Below are positions 48,554-58,908 of a stretch of 64,000 nt of DNA, in pieces. The DNA comes from Heterostelium album PN500 (lineage: Eukaryota; Evosea; Eumycetozoa; Acytosteliales; Acytosteliaceae), in assembly GCF_000004825.1 (NCBI RefSeq), contig NW_008805100.1, positions 62,001-126,000 on the forward strand, given 5' to 3'. The translations under genes were made by a program, and so were the position numbers. Every line of letters starts with the position of its first letter. Position 1 is the first letter of the stretch. Under the pieces are notes generated by a model. The model was given only the letters and a program-made list of their open reading frames with translations. It was not told the origin of the DNA and made no database searches.

Positions 48554-48811
48554 TTAAACTAGTAATTGTGATGATGGTATTGTAGTTTTTGGTGTGAATA
48601 ATGAATTAGAGCTGTATTTAGTGGTTTGTGGTTCAACCATATGTTGAAATTCTTGGGATTCTATTACTTGAAATAAATGTGCTATTTGCTCATCTTTCTT
48701 TGTATTTCTTCTAGGTTAAAATTTCAAATTTTGAATTTTTATTTCAGTTAGCATTTGAAGGTACAATTTACTACACCTAAGCAAGTGATTTGTCTCTTTG
48801 AGAGCTTCCAT
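48554..48811 (-). pseudogene. Coding-like relic with one internal stop
   Basis: From ATG at 48811 the minus strand reads MEALKETNHLLRCSKLYLQM, a single TAA near residue 33, then resumes in the same frame (PRRNTKKDEQIAHLFQVIES through QLLV) to a second stop. Both halves look like protein, and 48230-48553 has nothing else. It may be a dead small gene or chance; family unknown. Confidence 0.3.
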
Positions 48812-48888
48812 CTTCCGATTACACAAAAAACATAAGGAAGAGATTTAATCGTCTTTATTTGAGTAATTGCTTTAATTTCTCATTATCT

Positions 48889-49152
48889 CAATTGGTGAAT
48901 ATATCTAGGTATTCGGAGGGAATAGCAGTCCAAACAAATGGATGAAGTTCTCAATTAAATCGAAATCAATTGAACATATTGGTAATATCGAAGGTATTGA
49001 TGGTGATTGTCGTATATCTGCTTCTTACGATGGTCAAGATCATATCTATTTGGTTAATGGTAGCCAAATAAGTAATAGAATTGATCGATTCAACATCAAG
49101 ACAATACAATTCGAAAGATATGATAAATTACCTGATGAATACGGTCAACAGG
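48889..49152 (+). pseudogene. Partial copy of the B-box/kelch gene
   Basis: Matches about 50376-50634 of the next gene at high identity (KWMKFSIKSKSIEHIGNIEG, then HIYLVNGSQISNRIDRFNIK and DEYGQQ). Homology starts abruptly at TCAATTGGTGAATATATCTA and ends after the DEYGQQ codons, so only a middle segment was copied. It lies immediately upstream of the fuller copy in the same orientation. Confidence 0.8.
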
Positions 49153-49382
49153 TTCAAAAAAGCAAAAATTTAAAAACAAGTTGTAAAATTTTATTTTCAT
49201 CCATTTTTTTTAAACTTAGAATTGATCGATTCAACATCAAAATGTAACGTTATCTTTTTTAACTTAAATTTTAATTTTATTTCAAAAAGTGTAGTCTCAA
49301 TGAAAGTTGTGTTTTTTTGATCATTATTTTTGTTATAGTACAGTTTATTTAATAATAAATAAATAGGAGGAAGGAAAATAGA

Positions 49383-51057
49383 ATGGCTTTAGAGTGTTCA
49401 GAACATAACGAATCACATAAGTTTATTTGTTATCAATGTAACAGCTTGTTGTGTCCGAGATGTATAAAAAATCATTCTAAAGATCATCCTGATCATGATC
49501 AATGGGAACATATCGATGATATCAAACAATCATTAAATAAAGACGAGAATAATACTTCATTCATCAACTTACAACTTAAATCGATATGGGAATCATTAAA
49601 ATCATCAACATCAAGATATCAATCATTATCAGCAACAGAGAATGAAATCAAACAATACTTTGAACAACTACATCAATATCTAATCATTGAAGAGCAAAAA
49701 CTAAAGAGAGATATAATTAATGATAAAGATACAATCATAAATCAAATCGATAATAATATTAATCATTTGAAATATATTGTAAATATTATATAAAATAAAT
49801 AATAGTAAAGATAATAATAGAAATGATAGTAATAGTAATGATAATCAGTCAACAGTGATAGAAGATACAACAACACAATATTCAATAACGACAACAATAA
49901 TGAAATCTATTACATCAAGCTCATCATTACAATCATTCATCTTGGATAATAATCAGACATTGTTCAATGATAATCATGATCCATTCAATATTGATGAACT
50001 TAAAAATCAACATAATAATGATTCATCATTATTATTGGATATCATATACAAATACAACAATAAATTCAATAAAACTGATAATAATAATAATAATACATCA
50101 TCAATACAATCATCATTATATGAATTATCAATCAAACAACCTGATTTTAATCAGTTGGATTCAATAATTAAACAATCAATCAAACTTGATAAAATTGAAC
50201 CATCAGAGAACAATGAAATAAATACAACAACAACAAACAACGATGATAATAAACAATCATATATTTTCACAACACATCACTCTCAAGGAGCAACACTTAT
50301 CAACACAACAAACAACAATTCAATCGAGCAAATCAAACTTGATTTTGATTTTAGGTATACACACCAATCGATTGTTTCAATTGGTGAATATATCTATATA
50401 TTCGGTGGTACCAATCAAAACAAATGGATGAAGTTCTCAATTAAATCGAAATCAATTGAATATATTGGTAATATCGAAGGAATAGATGGTGATTATCATA
50501 TATCAGTTTGTTACGATGGTAAAGATCATATCTATTTGGTTAATGGTACCATTAAGAATAGAATTGATCGATTCAACATCAAGACCATGCAATTCGAAAG
50601 ATATCATCGATTACCTGATGAATACGGTCAACAGGTATCAACAATGATCTTCAAAGGTTCATTGTATTCAGTAACACACAACGGAAATAAGATGATTCAA
50701 TTCGATTTGACCAATAAAACAATAGAAAATCATCAAATTGACATTACACCATACACAGCATGTCATGATAACAATGGAAATTTCTTCATAGTCAATGGCA
50801 GTAACAAGAGATTCATCAAATACAATGTTGAGACAAAACAAACAGTCAATCTCAAATTTACTCCCACCAAAAATCCATTTGGATATGCTTATTTGATGTA
50901 TCATCGAGAATCATCAACATCAAGTTTTATCTATTCATTTGGTGGTGCATCATATGGAAACTACAAATATTCAATTGAAGACAACCAATCTGAACCGATC
51001 CTTGAAGATGATAAATTCGAAAGATGTTGGTGTGCAGCTACATCCATAAAATATTAA
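49383..51057 (+). pseudogene. B-box zinc finger/kelch-like protein, one-base frame break
   Basis: The N-terminal frame (49383-49793) encodes a B-box (MALECSEHNESHKFICYQCN, LLCPRCIKNHSKDHPDHDQW) and a coiled coil (YFEQLHQYLIIEEQKLKRDI). The second frame, open until 51057, has an Asn/Ser/Thr-rich linker and a kelch-type propeller (SIVSIGEYIYIFGG, NKWMKFSIKSKSIEYIGN, GSLYSVTHNGNKMIQFDL). The two are offset by one base near 49790, in the run ATTATATAAAATAAATAATAG. Ignoring that single base the whole would be one ~558-residue protein of a family expanded in this lineage. Either a recent one-base indel or an assembly error; the intron alternative (27 bases) is too short. Confidence 0.75.
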
Positions 51058-52047
51058 ATTGGTTCTATTTGATTCGGAATCATCATTAGAAAGTTGATAA
51101 GAGAACCACCAAAAAAATACACTTTATTATTATTTCAAATATTTTAATAAATAATTTAAATTCTAGTTTTAATTCAAAGAAGCAAACAAAGAGTTATTCT
51201 ATTTATTCAGATTTATCTCTAACAATATCCACCAAAATTAAAATTTTTTTTAAAAAAAAAAATTTCAATTTTAACGATTTTCAAAAAAAATAGCCATTTA
51301 TTAATTTTGATAATAGAAATTATATATATTCAAAATATATTAAAAATGGAAATAAATCTAAATAATTTTTAATTCATATTAATATTTAAAGAGATTGTTG
51401 TATTTGTGTATATAGGAGCCATTTCAAACTTCAGGCAATCATATTTAATAAAATTTCTCTCACACTTTTAGTGTTTTTTTGATATTTTTTACTAACTTGA
51501 AAAAAAGCTTTTTATTGCTTTATTTAGTGACTTTTGTTAATAGTTTGTTTTTATTACCTTAGTGAATTAACCCTTTTAATCTAAATTACTTTCATTGATG
51601 TCTATTATAAATAATTCCAAGAATTTAATATATTTAAATTTTTTTTAAAAAACAACTTTTTAATATTGTTTAACAAAAATCAATATTATTTTTTAAACAA
51701 TTTATTATTTTTAAGATGGATATATTAATATATTAGAAAATATATTCTACCTTTTATTTTATTAAATAAAATAATTAGATTTTTAGATAATAATTTAGAT
51801 AGAATATGTATTTTTATTGTTTATTTGGAAGTTTTTAAAATTTAATTTAAAAGATAATTTTGATCAATATGATATTAGACCAACATTCAAGAAAATAATA
51901 ATAGCAAATGGAGTTACAACAATCAATCAGAGTTTGATCAACAAAATCCATTTTATTAATCTTCAACTTTTAATTTATTCAATCTGATCAATAATAAGGT
52001 AAATTTTCAGAAAATTCATCTATTCCAACATCAAATTTAAGTATATC
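51058..52047. other. Very AT-rich spacer, nothing seen
   Basis: About 1 kb, with long A/T runs and no open frame of note on either strand; the most AT-rich stretch of the window by eye. Confidence 0.6.
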
Positions 52048-52375
52048 AAGTGGGATTACAATCCATATACAACGACAGCGGAGTGGTCGTGCACTGCCAT
52101 ACTGGTGAGAATGGAACAGGTGCCATTTGTGCCTTTAGAAAGGCATATCATCCGCAGGATCTGAGTAGGGCAGAGGCACAGGGAAGATAAGTCGCCAAGA
52201 TCGGTAAGAAACCCTCGCCGCGTGCCTCCTACTTTGAGGACGTTAAGATGCAGATGATCGCCAAGAAGTGGGCCGACAAATACAATGAGTTCAAGCCACC
52301 CAAAAAGATTGACATTCTGCAGTCGTGCGTGCTAGAATTCGTGGATCGCACATCGAACGACGTCACCTCTTGTTG
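52048..52375 (+). pseudogene. Alpha-kinase (VwkA/MHCK-type) fragment
   Basis: A GC-rich island in AT-rich DNA. KWDYNPYTTTAEWSCTAILV, then, in a shifted frame from about 52130, AFRKAYHPQDLSRAEAQGR, an in-frame TAA, then VAKIGKKPSPRASYFEDVKM and QMIAKKWADKYNEFKPPKKI through LEFVDR. This is the N-terminal lobe of a dictyostelid alpha-kinase domain with the catalytic lysine region (VAKIGKK). The nucleotide-binding and zinc-binding C-lobe are absent, and homology stops at about 52372. One frameshift plus one stop: a dead partial copy. Confidence 0.85.
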
Positions 52376-52705
52376 TTGTCATCACTCTTTTTTTTTGGAA
52401 CTTAAATCCGAAGTTTCATTTTCGGAAAGAGGTGAACTGTGGATCTCCTCATGAGGAGGTGGTGTGAATACTTAGGGAAATACCATGAGACAAGTGTAGC
52501 TTCATATTTTATAAAAAAATTCAAAATAAAATAAAATTCTTGGTAGACAATGTAGTTTAATCATTTTATATATTATATTTTTATCAATTTTAAAAAGGAA
52601 CTATAAAATCAATTCCACTTAAACATAATCCTGCATGACTGATTCTCATACAATGCTAAAAAGAATTCTCAACTTGGTTGTCTATTATTATTATTTGTTG
52701 TGTTA
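52376..52705. other. Spacer, no gene seen
   Basis: Follows the alpha-kinase fragment and is downstream of the NAK kinase. AT-rich apart from TTCGGAAAGAGG near 52421; nothing recognised. Confidence 0.4.
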
Positions 52706-55195
52706 TTATTGTTTTGTCTTTTGATACATTGCAAAACTATCGAATGTGAATGCTTGATTGACATTGGTGTTATTTGCTGGCTTGTTATTGTTGTTTGCAC
52801 TGGCACCCTGTGCTTTGAGGTTAGAAGCATGTCCATAAAAGTTGTTATTGGAATTGGACTGTGTAAAAGAATTTAAATCGATATTGTAGTTTGGTTTCAC
52901 TGGTGGTGTGGTAGTTGGTTGTAATGGAGTGGAACTACCAGCACTGTTCTTTAAATTCGGTTTGGTGCTTCCAGGTGTCGATGAAATTGGCTTTAGTGGT
53001 TGATCAAAAGCTGTGAAATTAGATTTGTTAGAACTGCTACTGTTATTGTTGTTGTTGTTGATGCTGTTGTTGTTAGATGAAATTGGTGATGGAGTACTTG
53101 GTGCACTGCTAGTAGTCTTTAAGAAACTATTGAATGAACCGTTCTGTTGTTGTTGTTGTTGTTGTGGAGTAGATGGAGTGGAAGTTGATTGGAACATACC
53201 ATTTGGTTTGTTGTTGTTATTGTTATTGTTGATTGTAGGTGAAGGTGAAGGTGAAGAGGACCATGTGAAAGTGTTGTTGCTTGATTGTTGTTGTCCATTT
53301 TGCTGTGGTCTATTGTAGTTGTTATTACCACTGTTGTTCAAACTGACATTACTAAAGTTGGTATTGACTGTTTCAAATGAAATTTCATCCTGTTGCTTGG
53401 GTTTGGTGGAGTTTGAAGCAGCTGTTGGTTTTAGAGGGGTAGTGGCTGGACCGAATGGATCGAAATCAAATTCACTGTTTGTTGATGATGTCGATGATGA
53501 TACAAACCCACTAAAAGTAGTGTTATTACTATTATGTTGATTGTTATTATTCAATCCATTTGACTGACCAAATGTGTTGTTATTATTAGATGTAAAGTTG
53601 TTATTATTGTTATTTCTCTGTTGTTGTTGTTGTTGTTGTTGTTGAATCGGTGGAGTTGAAGATGATGAAACAGACCAATCGAAATCATCTATTAATGACG
53701 ATTGTTGTGGTTTGTTATGAGAGGAATTGGTTGATGAAGTCGGTGACGTTTGGAATTGCTGTGGAGTACCGTTACGTGAGGAATTGGTGCTGTTGCTGTT
53801 ACCACTTTGATTTCCGTTGCTATCAGACCAATCCAATACATCAAAGAGATTCTGCTTACGAGCGGTAGTTGGAGTAGATGCTGGTGACGATCGGCTCGAA
53901 GTGGAGGCAGGCGATGAGACCGATGGAGTCGAGTTGTTCGAAGTGGTAGTAGCTCTAGATGATGGATCAGAGTTTGAAAGTGGACGACTTTGTTGTTGTT
54001 TCTGTGGAGATGCAAATGTTTGTAAACCTTGTCTTCTTCCACCACCGCTACCACCACCGCGAATCTCGTCAAGTCTCTGCATGACGTCAAAGATCGATGG
54101 ACGTTGCTCGGGGTCAGATACCAAACAAAACTCGATCAAACTGTGGAATGCCTGTGAGTATCTAGAACCGGTTGGAATCTGGTAGCGTGCGTTCATGATT
54201 GCCAAGGCACCATCGAACGGATCGACATAGAATGCCATCTTGAAGAGCAAGCAACCCAGTGCCCAGATATCGACCTTCTCACTGATCACCTGACGCCGGT
54301 AGAGATCGACCATCTCCGGTGCACGATAGAACAGCGTAGTATAGGTATTGATATCGTCCTCCGCTCTATTCCTATCGGAATCGGCACCGGTATCATAAGT
54401 CTTAATGGTGGCAGATCCGAAATCACACAACTTATAGCAACAACTTGTTTCACAATACAAAATATTCTCAATCTTCAATAATTAAGATTAGTAAATTACT
54501 AACTAAAATTGTATATTGTACTATTATTATTATTATTATATTTACTTTTAAATCACGATGAGCAAATGGTGGTTGTTGAGAATGTAATTCAGCAACGGCA
54601 TTACAAGTATCAGAGAAGATAGCAAGTATTTCACGTTCGGACAATCTCGATTGTTCACCACGATGATTCATAATATCCAAAACACTGCCACCAGAGCAAA
54701 ACTCCAATAGCATTAGAACCTCTGTTTCTCTTTTCTCCCTATTCTCAACGATTTTATAATCTTCCAATTTTACAATATTTTTATGATTTTTCAATTGTTG
54801 CTAAATATATATGTTTTTGTTTTTGTTGTTAATAAATGTTTATGTTTGTTTTTATTTTCAATAATTAATTAATTTAATGATTATAAACTTACCATTATAC
54901 CTATTTCACCAACGACTGTATCTAAACGATCTTTCTCTTGAATGAACATACGTTTCAATGCGTATTGTCGGTTGTAGTCATCGCGTACCAAGTAGACAAG
55001 ACCGAATCCACCCTCTGCAATCTTAGAACGCTCCGAATACCGACGTCCGTGTATCTCATAGATATTACCAGAGACACCCAACATATTACCTGCACGCTCC
55101 GATATATATCTTTTTTTCTTTGAGAGATTCAAAGTGTTGATCTTTTCAGAGGGTGCCTCAAACATACTATTACCAATTTCAAATAGTTTATCCAT
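52706..55195 (-). CDS. NAK-family Ser/Thr kinase (AAK1/GAK-like) with Q/N/S-rich tail
   Basis: Three exons (54893-55195, 54546-54800, 52706-54472) encode 774 residues. Kinase features in order: KIAEGGFGLVYLVRD, QYALKRM (lysine), HRDLKIENIL spanning the second intron, LCDFGSATIK, YRAPEMVDLY, DIWALGCLLFKMAF. The variant APE with 'T-LFYRAPEM', the 'DFGSA' and HRDLKxENIL pattern identify the Numb-associated kinase family, which phosphorylates clathrin adaptors (AP2/AP1) at the membrane. The C-terminal ~430 residues are Ser/Thr/Asn/Gln-rich with poly-Q and repeated SLIDDFDW/LFDVLDW motifs (F/L-D-W type), likely adaptor-binding peptides. The first intron follows residue 101. Confidence 0.85.
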
Positions 55196-55768
55196 GCTTT
55201 TTGTTTTTATATTTCTTCAACTATCTATCTATTATTATTTATTTTTTTTACTAAAATCTAATAATAATATCCAACTATATATATCTGATTTTAACTTGAC
55301 TAACTACTCTACTTTCGTAATTACAAATAAATAAATACAATAAATAATAATAATTTAATATTATAATTTTAATATTACAAAAAAAATAAAATAAAATAAA
55401 ATAAAAAAAAAACAATAAATAAATTAATAAATTATATTCAAATAAATTGATTAACAAAACAAAAAAAAAAAAAGGATAGATAGATAAAAAAAGAAGATAT
55501 AAATATATATATAAATAAATTCAAAAAAAAATCAAAAAATGGTGTTTGGTAAGTGTGTGGAATCAGATTCTCAAAAAAAAATCGTTAATTTGATAAAAAA
55601 AGTGTGGTGTGTCAGTTTTTTTTATTATTTTTAATATTTTTGTCATTTTTTGAACAAAAAAAAACAGAACATTTGACCAAAATATTAAAAAAGGTTGACC
55701 AATTCTTTTTTTTCTTTTTTTATAAAAATATATATTAAAAAGTAAAGTAGAGAGAGAATTTAGTTTTA
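55196..55768. other. Very AT-rich spacer
   Basis: Upstream region of the NAK kinase and downstream region of the two-TM gene. Repeated AAATA and AATAAA units around 55380-55450; no gene seen. Confidence 0.5.
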
Positions 55769-56625
55769 TTACATCTTATATCTCCAAAGACCTTTTGGAG
55801 TATGAGAGATTAGGGGAGTGGTGTCATTATCTTCAGTTGAATCAATTTCAACCAACGTTGGATTATAATGATCATTGTTGTTGTTGTTGTTTACAACTTC
55901 ACCTGCAGAAACTACTTCAATTTCTATTGGTGTTTGTTGTTGTTTTTGTTTATTTAGAACAATGATAATAGTATTAAATCTTTTCATACCTTCACAGGCA
56001 GTCATTTCAACTTTAAATCCCATTCCAATTTTACTATATTGACAGATGTATCCTGCTACCATTTTTTTTAACATTCGAACACACTGTGGTTTAAAAGAAA
56101 AGAAAAGAAATATAAGATAGCAGAGCAATTATTAGTTTAATTTGTTTTGATTATTTGTTGATAATGTTATGTTATTTTTATATTGATTGATCATACATAA
56201 ACTCTATAGTATAAACCTATCATTGAGAAAAATGCAAACATCCAAATGAGAAACATAGTTATATTTAGAAGTGTCTGGAGATGGATTGCGATGGCAATTC
56301 CAAAAACAAAAATAGAGAACAAGAATAGGATTATTGAAGCTTTGCCGATTTTTTGTACTCTAATGGCATTGTCACCGGCCCACATTACAAGTCTGACTTC
56401 TTCAAGAAAATCTAGGTATTGTTTTTGTGTGATGAAACCTGACAGTTTACTTTCATCATATTTTCTATATTCATATTTTCGTGTTTCTAATCCAAATAAT
56501 GAGAAACATGATGATTTTTCGATATGAATGTGAATTTCATTTGGTTTTTCACATTTAAATACATTCTTATCATTAAATTCATAATAGTTATCTTTTTTTT
56601 CTGGATTAAAATTATTTGCTATCAT
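55769..56625 (-). CDS. Two-TM orphan membrane protein, copy A
   Basis: Exons 56197-56625 and 55769-56083 encode 247 residues. The cytosolic-looking N-terminus (DNYYEFNDKNVFKCEKPNEI, FGLETRKYEYRKYDESKLSG) is followed by two adjacent hydrophobic segments (ASIILFLFSIFVFGIAIAIH; TMFLIWMFAFFSMIGLYYRV), then a soluble C-terminus ending TTPLISHTPKGLWRYKM. Exon 1 is 429 bases as in copy B (57768-58558), and the intron falls at the same codon. Three copies lie in tandem here with their flanks. I recognise no known domain. The conserved last residues (DTTPLIS-TPKGLWRY) may be a sorting or binding motif, as acidic/TTPLI sequences often are (inference). Confidence 0.8.
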
Positions 56626-56755
56626 TATTTTTTTAATACTAATTTGAATTGAATTTAACTTTTGGTAAAAGTCTATTTATATTATTGTGTATAAAAAATT
56701 CTTGGTTTCTCAAAAATAAAAAAAAGGTGGGTTTTTAAATTTTGATCAGGCACAC

Positions 56756-56923
56756 CCCAGGGAATAAAATGAGATTTCAAATCAACATAAAATTTTGCTT
56801 TCCGAAACTGTATCATATTTGTTTTTTGTGATGTGTTACAGGAGTGGGTTAAAGTTAAATTAAAACTATTTTAGGGTTTGAATGATGCCCAGGGAGTAAA
56901 ATGAGATTTCAAATCAAAATAAA
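56756..56923. repeat. Duplicated upstream motif CCCAGGG(A/G)(A)TAAAATGAGATTTC
   Basis: Two copies, at about 56756-56792 and 56888-56923, near-identical over ~35 bases (through TTTCAAATCA). A related CCCAGGGGATAAAA is upstream of copy B at about 58780. All lie 130-270 bases upstream of the two-TM starts, so a shared promoter element is possible. Confidence 0.65.
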
Positions 56924-57029
56924 CTTTGAGAAAATTACGATTACTTATAATTTTAGATAGGGTGGTTTGTTTTTTATTTTATTTAAAAAAATACTTTGAA
57001 TGAATCAATTGATTGATTTTGTTAAAAAT

Positions 57030-57117
57030 TAATTTTCAAACAAAAAATTGAAAAGTTTTTTTAACCAGGGTTTGGGTTGTCTAGTGACATTTCATTGATT
57101 GCTTTGTTACTTCCCCG
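57030..57117 (-). pseudogene. Remnant of the 3' end of the 58909-61571 gene
   Basis: The minus strand reads NEMSLDNPNPG, matching NEMAVDNPNPG at the end of the 813-residue protein, and the bases beyond also align (ATTGATTG...TGTTAAAA). Only the 3' end was copied. Its position beside two-TM copy A mirrors that of the real gene beside copy B. Confidence 0.7.
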
Positions 57118-57429
57118 TAACTGTGATTTTTATTATTTTTATAGTAACATCTGAGTCTGTATCCAGCTAACACTTGGAGAGTATTTGTACCTGGGGTGCA
57201 ATAAAAGGTTAAAGAGTGCAATTATTAATAATATATATCTATATGATGAATATTTACCTATACCATCTGAAAGAAATGATAACAATTGTGATAAATTTTA
57301 TTGTACTTTGGTGAGGAATATCTGGACTTTTCGTAATATATCTAGGTTCTTATATGTATTCGTATTATCTTCAATAAAAATTTAATACTTGAGAGTAATT
57401 TTAGATAGAGTGTGTTTGGAAACATTTAC

Positions 57430-57672
57430 TTTATTTTAATATCCTCTAAAGACCTAGGTTTAGAGAATAGGGGGTATTCTCATTATCGTATTTGAGTCTT
57501 CAGTTGGATAATGATCATTGTTACCTATAAGTTCCCTTGAAGTAACTATTTCAATTTGTTTTAGTTGTTGTTACTCTATATTTATAGTAATGATTTTTAC
57601 AACTTCACATATAGTCATTTCAATTTTAAATTCCATTCTAATTTCACAAAATTGAGAGTTGTAACATTATTT
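57430..57672 (-). pseudogene. Third, decayed copy of the two-TM gene (exon 2 only)
   Basis: Pieces corresponding to the C-terminal exon are readable on the minus strand (NSQFCEIRMEFKIEMTICE, then QIEIVTS, then NNDHY). Frames are broken and the end is replaced. No TM-bearing exon 1 remains upstream within the space before 57768. Bases 57118-57429 hold nothing else I can support. Confidence 0.65.
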
Positions 57673-57767
57673 GTATAATCAAATAAAATAGAATCATTAG
57701 TTAACGACCTATGAATTATCAATTCCTTTTTTATAAATATATTTTAAAGAAATGAGAGAGTTTTATT

Positions 57768-58558
57768 TTAATATCTCCAAAGACCTTTTGGAGTATTAGA
57801 GATTAGGGGAGTGGTGTCAGTAATATTTATTGATTCTTCATTTGTTGGATTATTCTTAGATACATCTTCTCCTGGAGTAACTATTTCAATTTGTGTTGGA
57901 TGTTCTGGTGATTGATTTAAGATAATGTTTATAGTATAATATCTCTTTTCACCCTCACATGTAGTCATTTCAAATTTAAATTCCACTCCAATTTTACCAT
58001 ATTGACAATTATATCCTTCTATCATTTTTTTCAACTTATTAATACTCTTAAAAGATTTTTTTTAAAATAAAAGATAGTTCTTATTAGTTAAAAAGATAAT
58101 TTGTTTATTGTTAATTTAATTAAACTTACATAATAACTGTAGTATAGTCCTATCACAGAGAAAAATACAAATATATCCATCAATGCGAGAGTTATATAAA
58201 GCAATATCAATTGATCCAGAGCAAAGAAAATTCCAAAAACAAATAAAGTGATTATGAATAAAATGATGGAAATTTTGGAGATTTTCATTATTCTATTGGC
58301 ATTTTTACCCGCCCACTTTACCACCCTGACTTCTTCCAGAAAATCTTGGTATTGTTTTTGTGTCATGAAACCTGACAATTTACTTTCATCATATTTTCTA
58401 TATTCATATTTTCTAGGTTCTAATCCAAATAATGAGAAACATGATGATTTTTCTAAATGAAGATGTATTTCATTTGGTTTTTCGCATATATATACACTCT
58501 TATCATTAAATTCATAATAATTATCTTTATTTTCTGGATTGAACATATTTGTTTTCAT
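57768..58558 (-). CDS. Two-TM orphan membrane protein, copy B
   Basis: Exons 58130-58558 and 57768-58046 encode 235 residues, collinear with copy A. Shared blocks include ENKDNYYEFNDKSVYICEKP, EKSSCFSLFGLEPRKYEYRK, FLEEVRVVKWAG and the end DTTPLISNTPKGLWRY. Two hydrophobic segments follow (SIILFIITLFVFGIFFALDQ; a second around LMDIFVFFSVIGLYY). Exon 2 uses an AAG acceptor. I start at the ATG giving MKTNMFNPE, equivalent to copy A; an upstream in-frame ATG would add hydrophobic residues not present in copy A. Confidence 0.8.
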
Positions 58559-58908
58559 TTTTTTTTTAATACTAAATTGAATTATGTTTAAAAAGTTGAT
58601 CAATCTATTTATAACATACAAACACCAACACATAATTTAGAAAAAAAAAATTTACTTGGTTTTTTAAAAAAAAAATAGTTGTCAAAAGTAAGATATTTTT
58701 GTTAGTTTTTTTTTGGTATCTTATTTTAATTTCAAATTGAATTAATGTCAATTCCCAGGATGTCAAAATTTCAAATGCCCAGGGGATAAAAATATTCACC
58801 CTTTTTAAATTATGGTCTAAAATGTCAAATGTGATTGTTAATTTAGGAGTGTGGGGTGAATTTATTTATTTTATAATGCAATGAATTCAATAATTGATCG
58901 TGTTAAAA

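Noticed and set aside
49790-49817. A 27-base intron joining the two B-box/kelch frames
   Set aside because: Shorter than any other intron in the window (about 55 bases minimum); a one-base indel is simpler.
53013-53868. Leu/Cys-rich plus-strand frames opposite the NAK kinase tail
   Set aside because: Reverse readings of the poly-Asn/Gln region.
57185-57385. 66-codon open frame
   Set aside because: No initiator ATG (opens at TTG), no homology noticed and lies in a decayed duplicated spacer.
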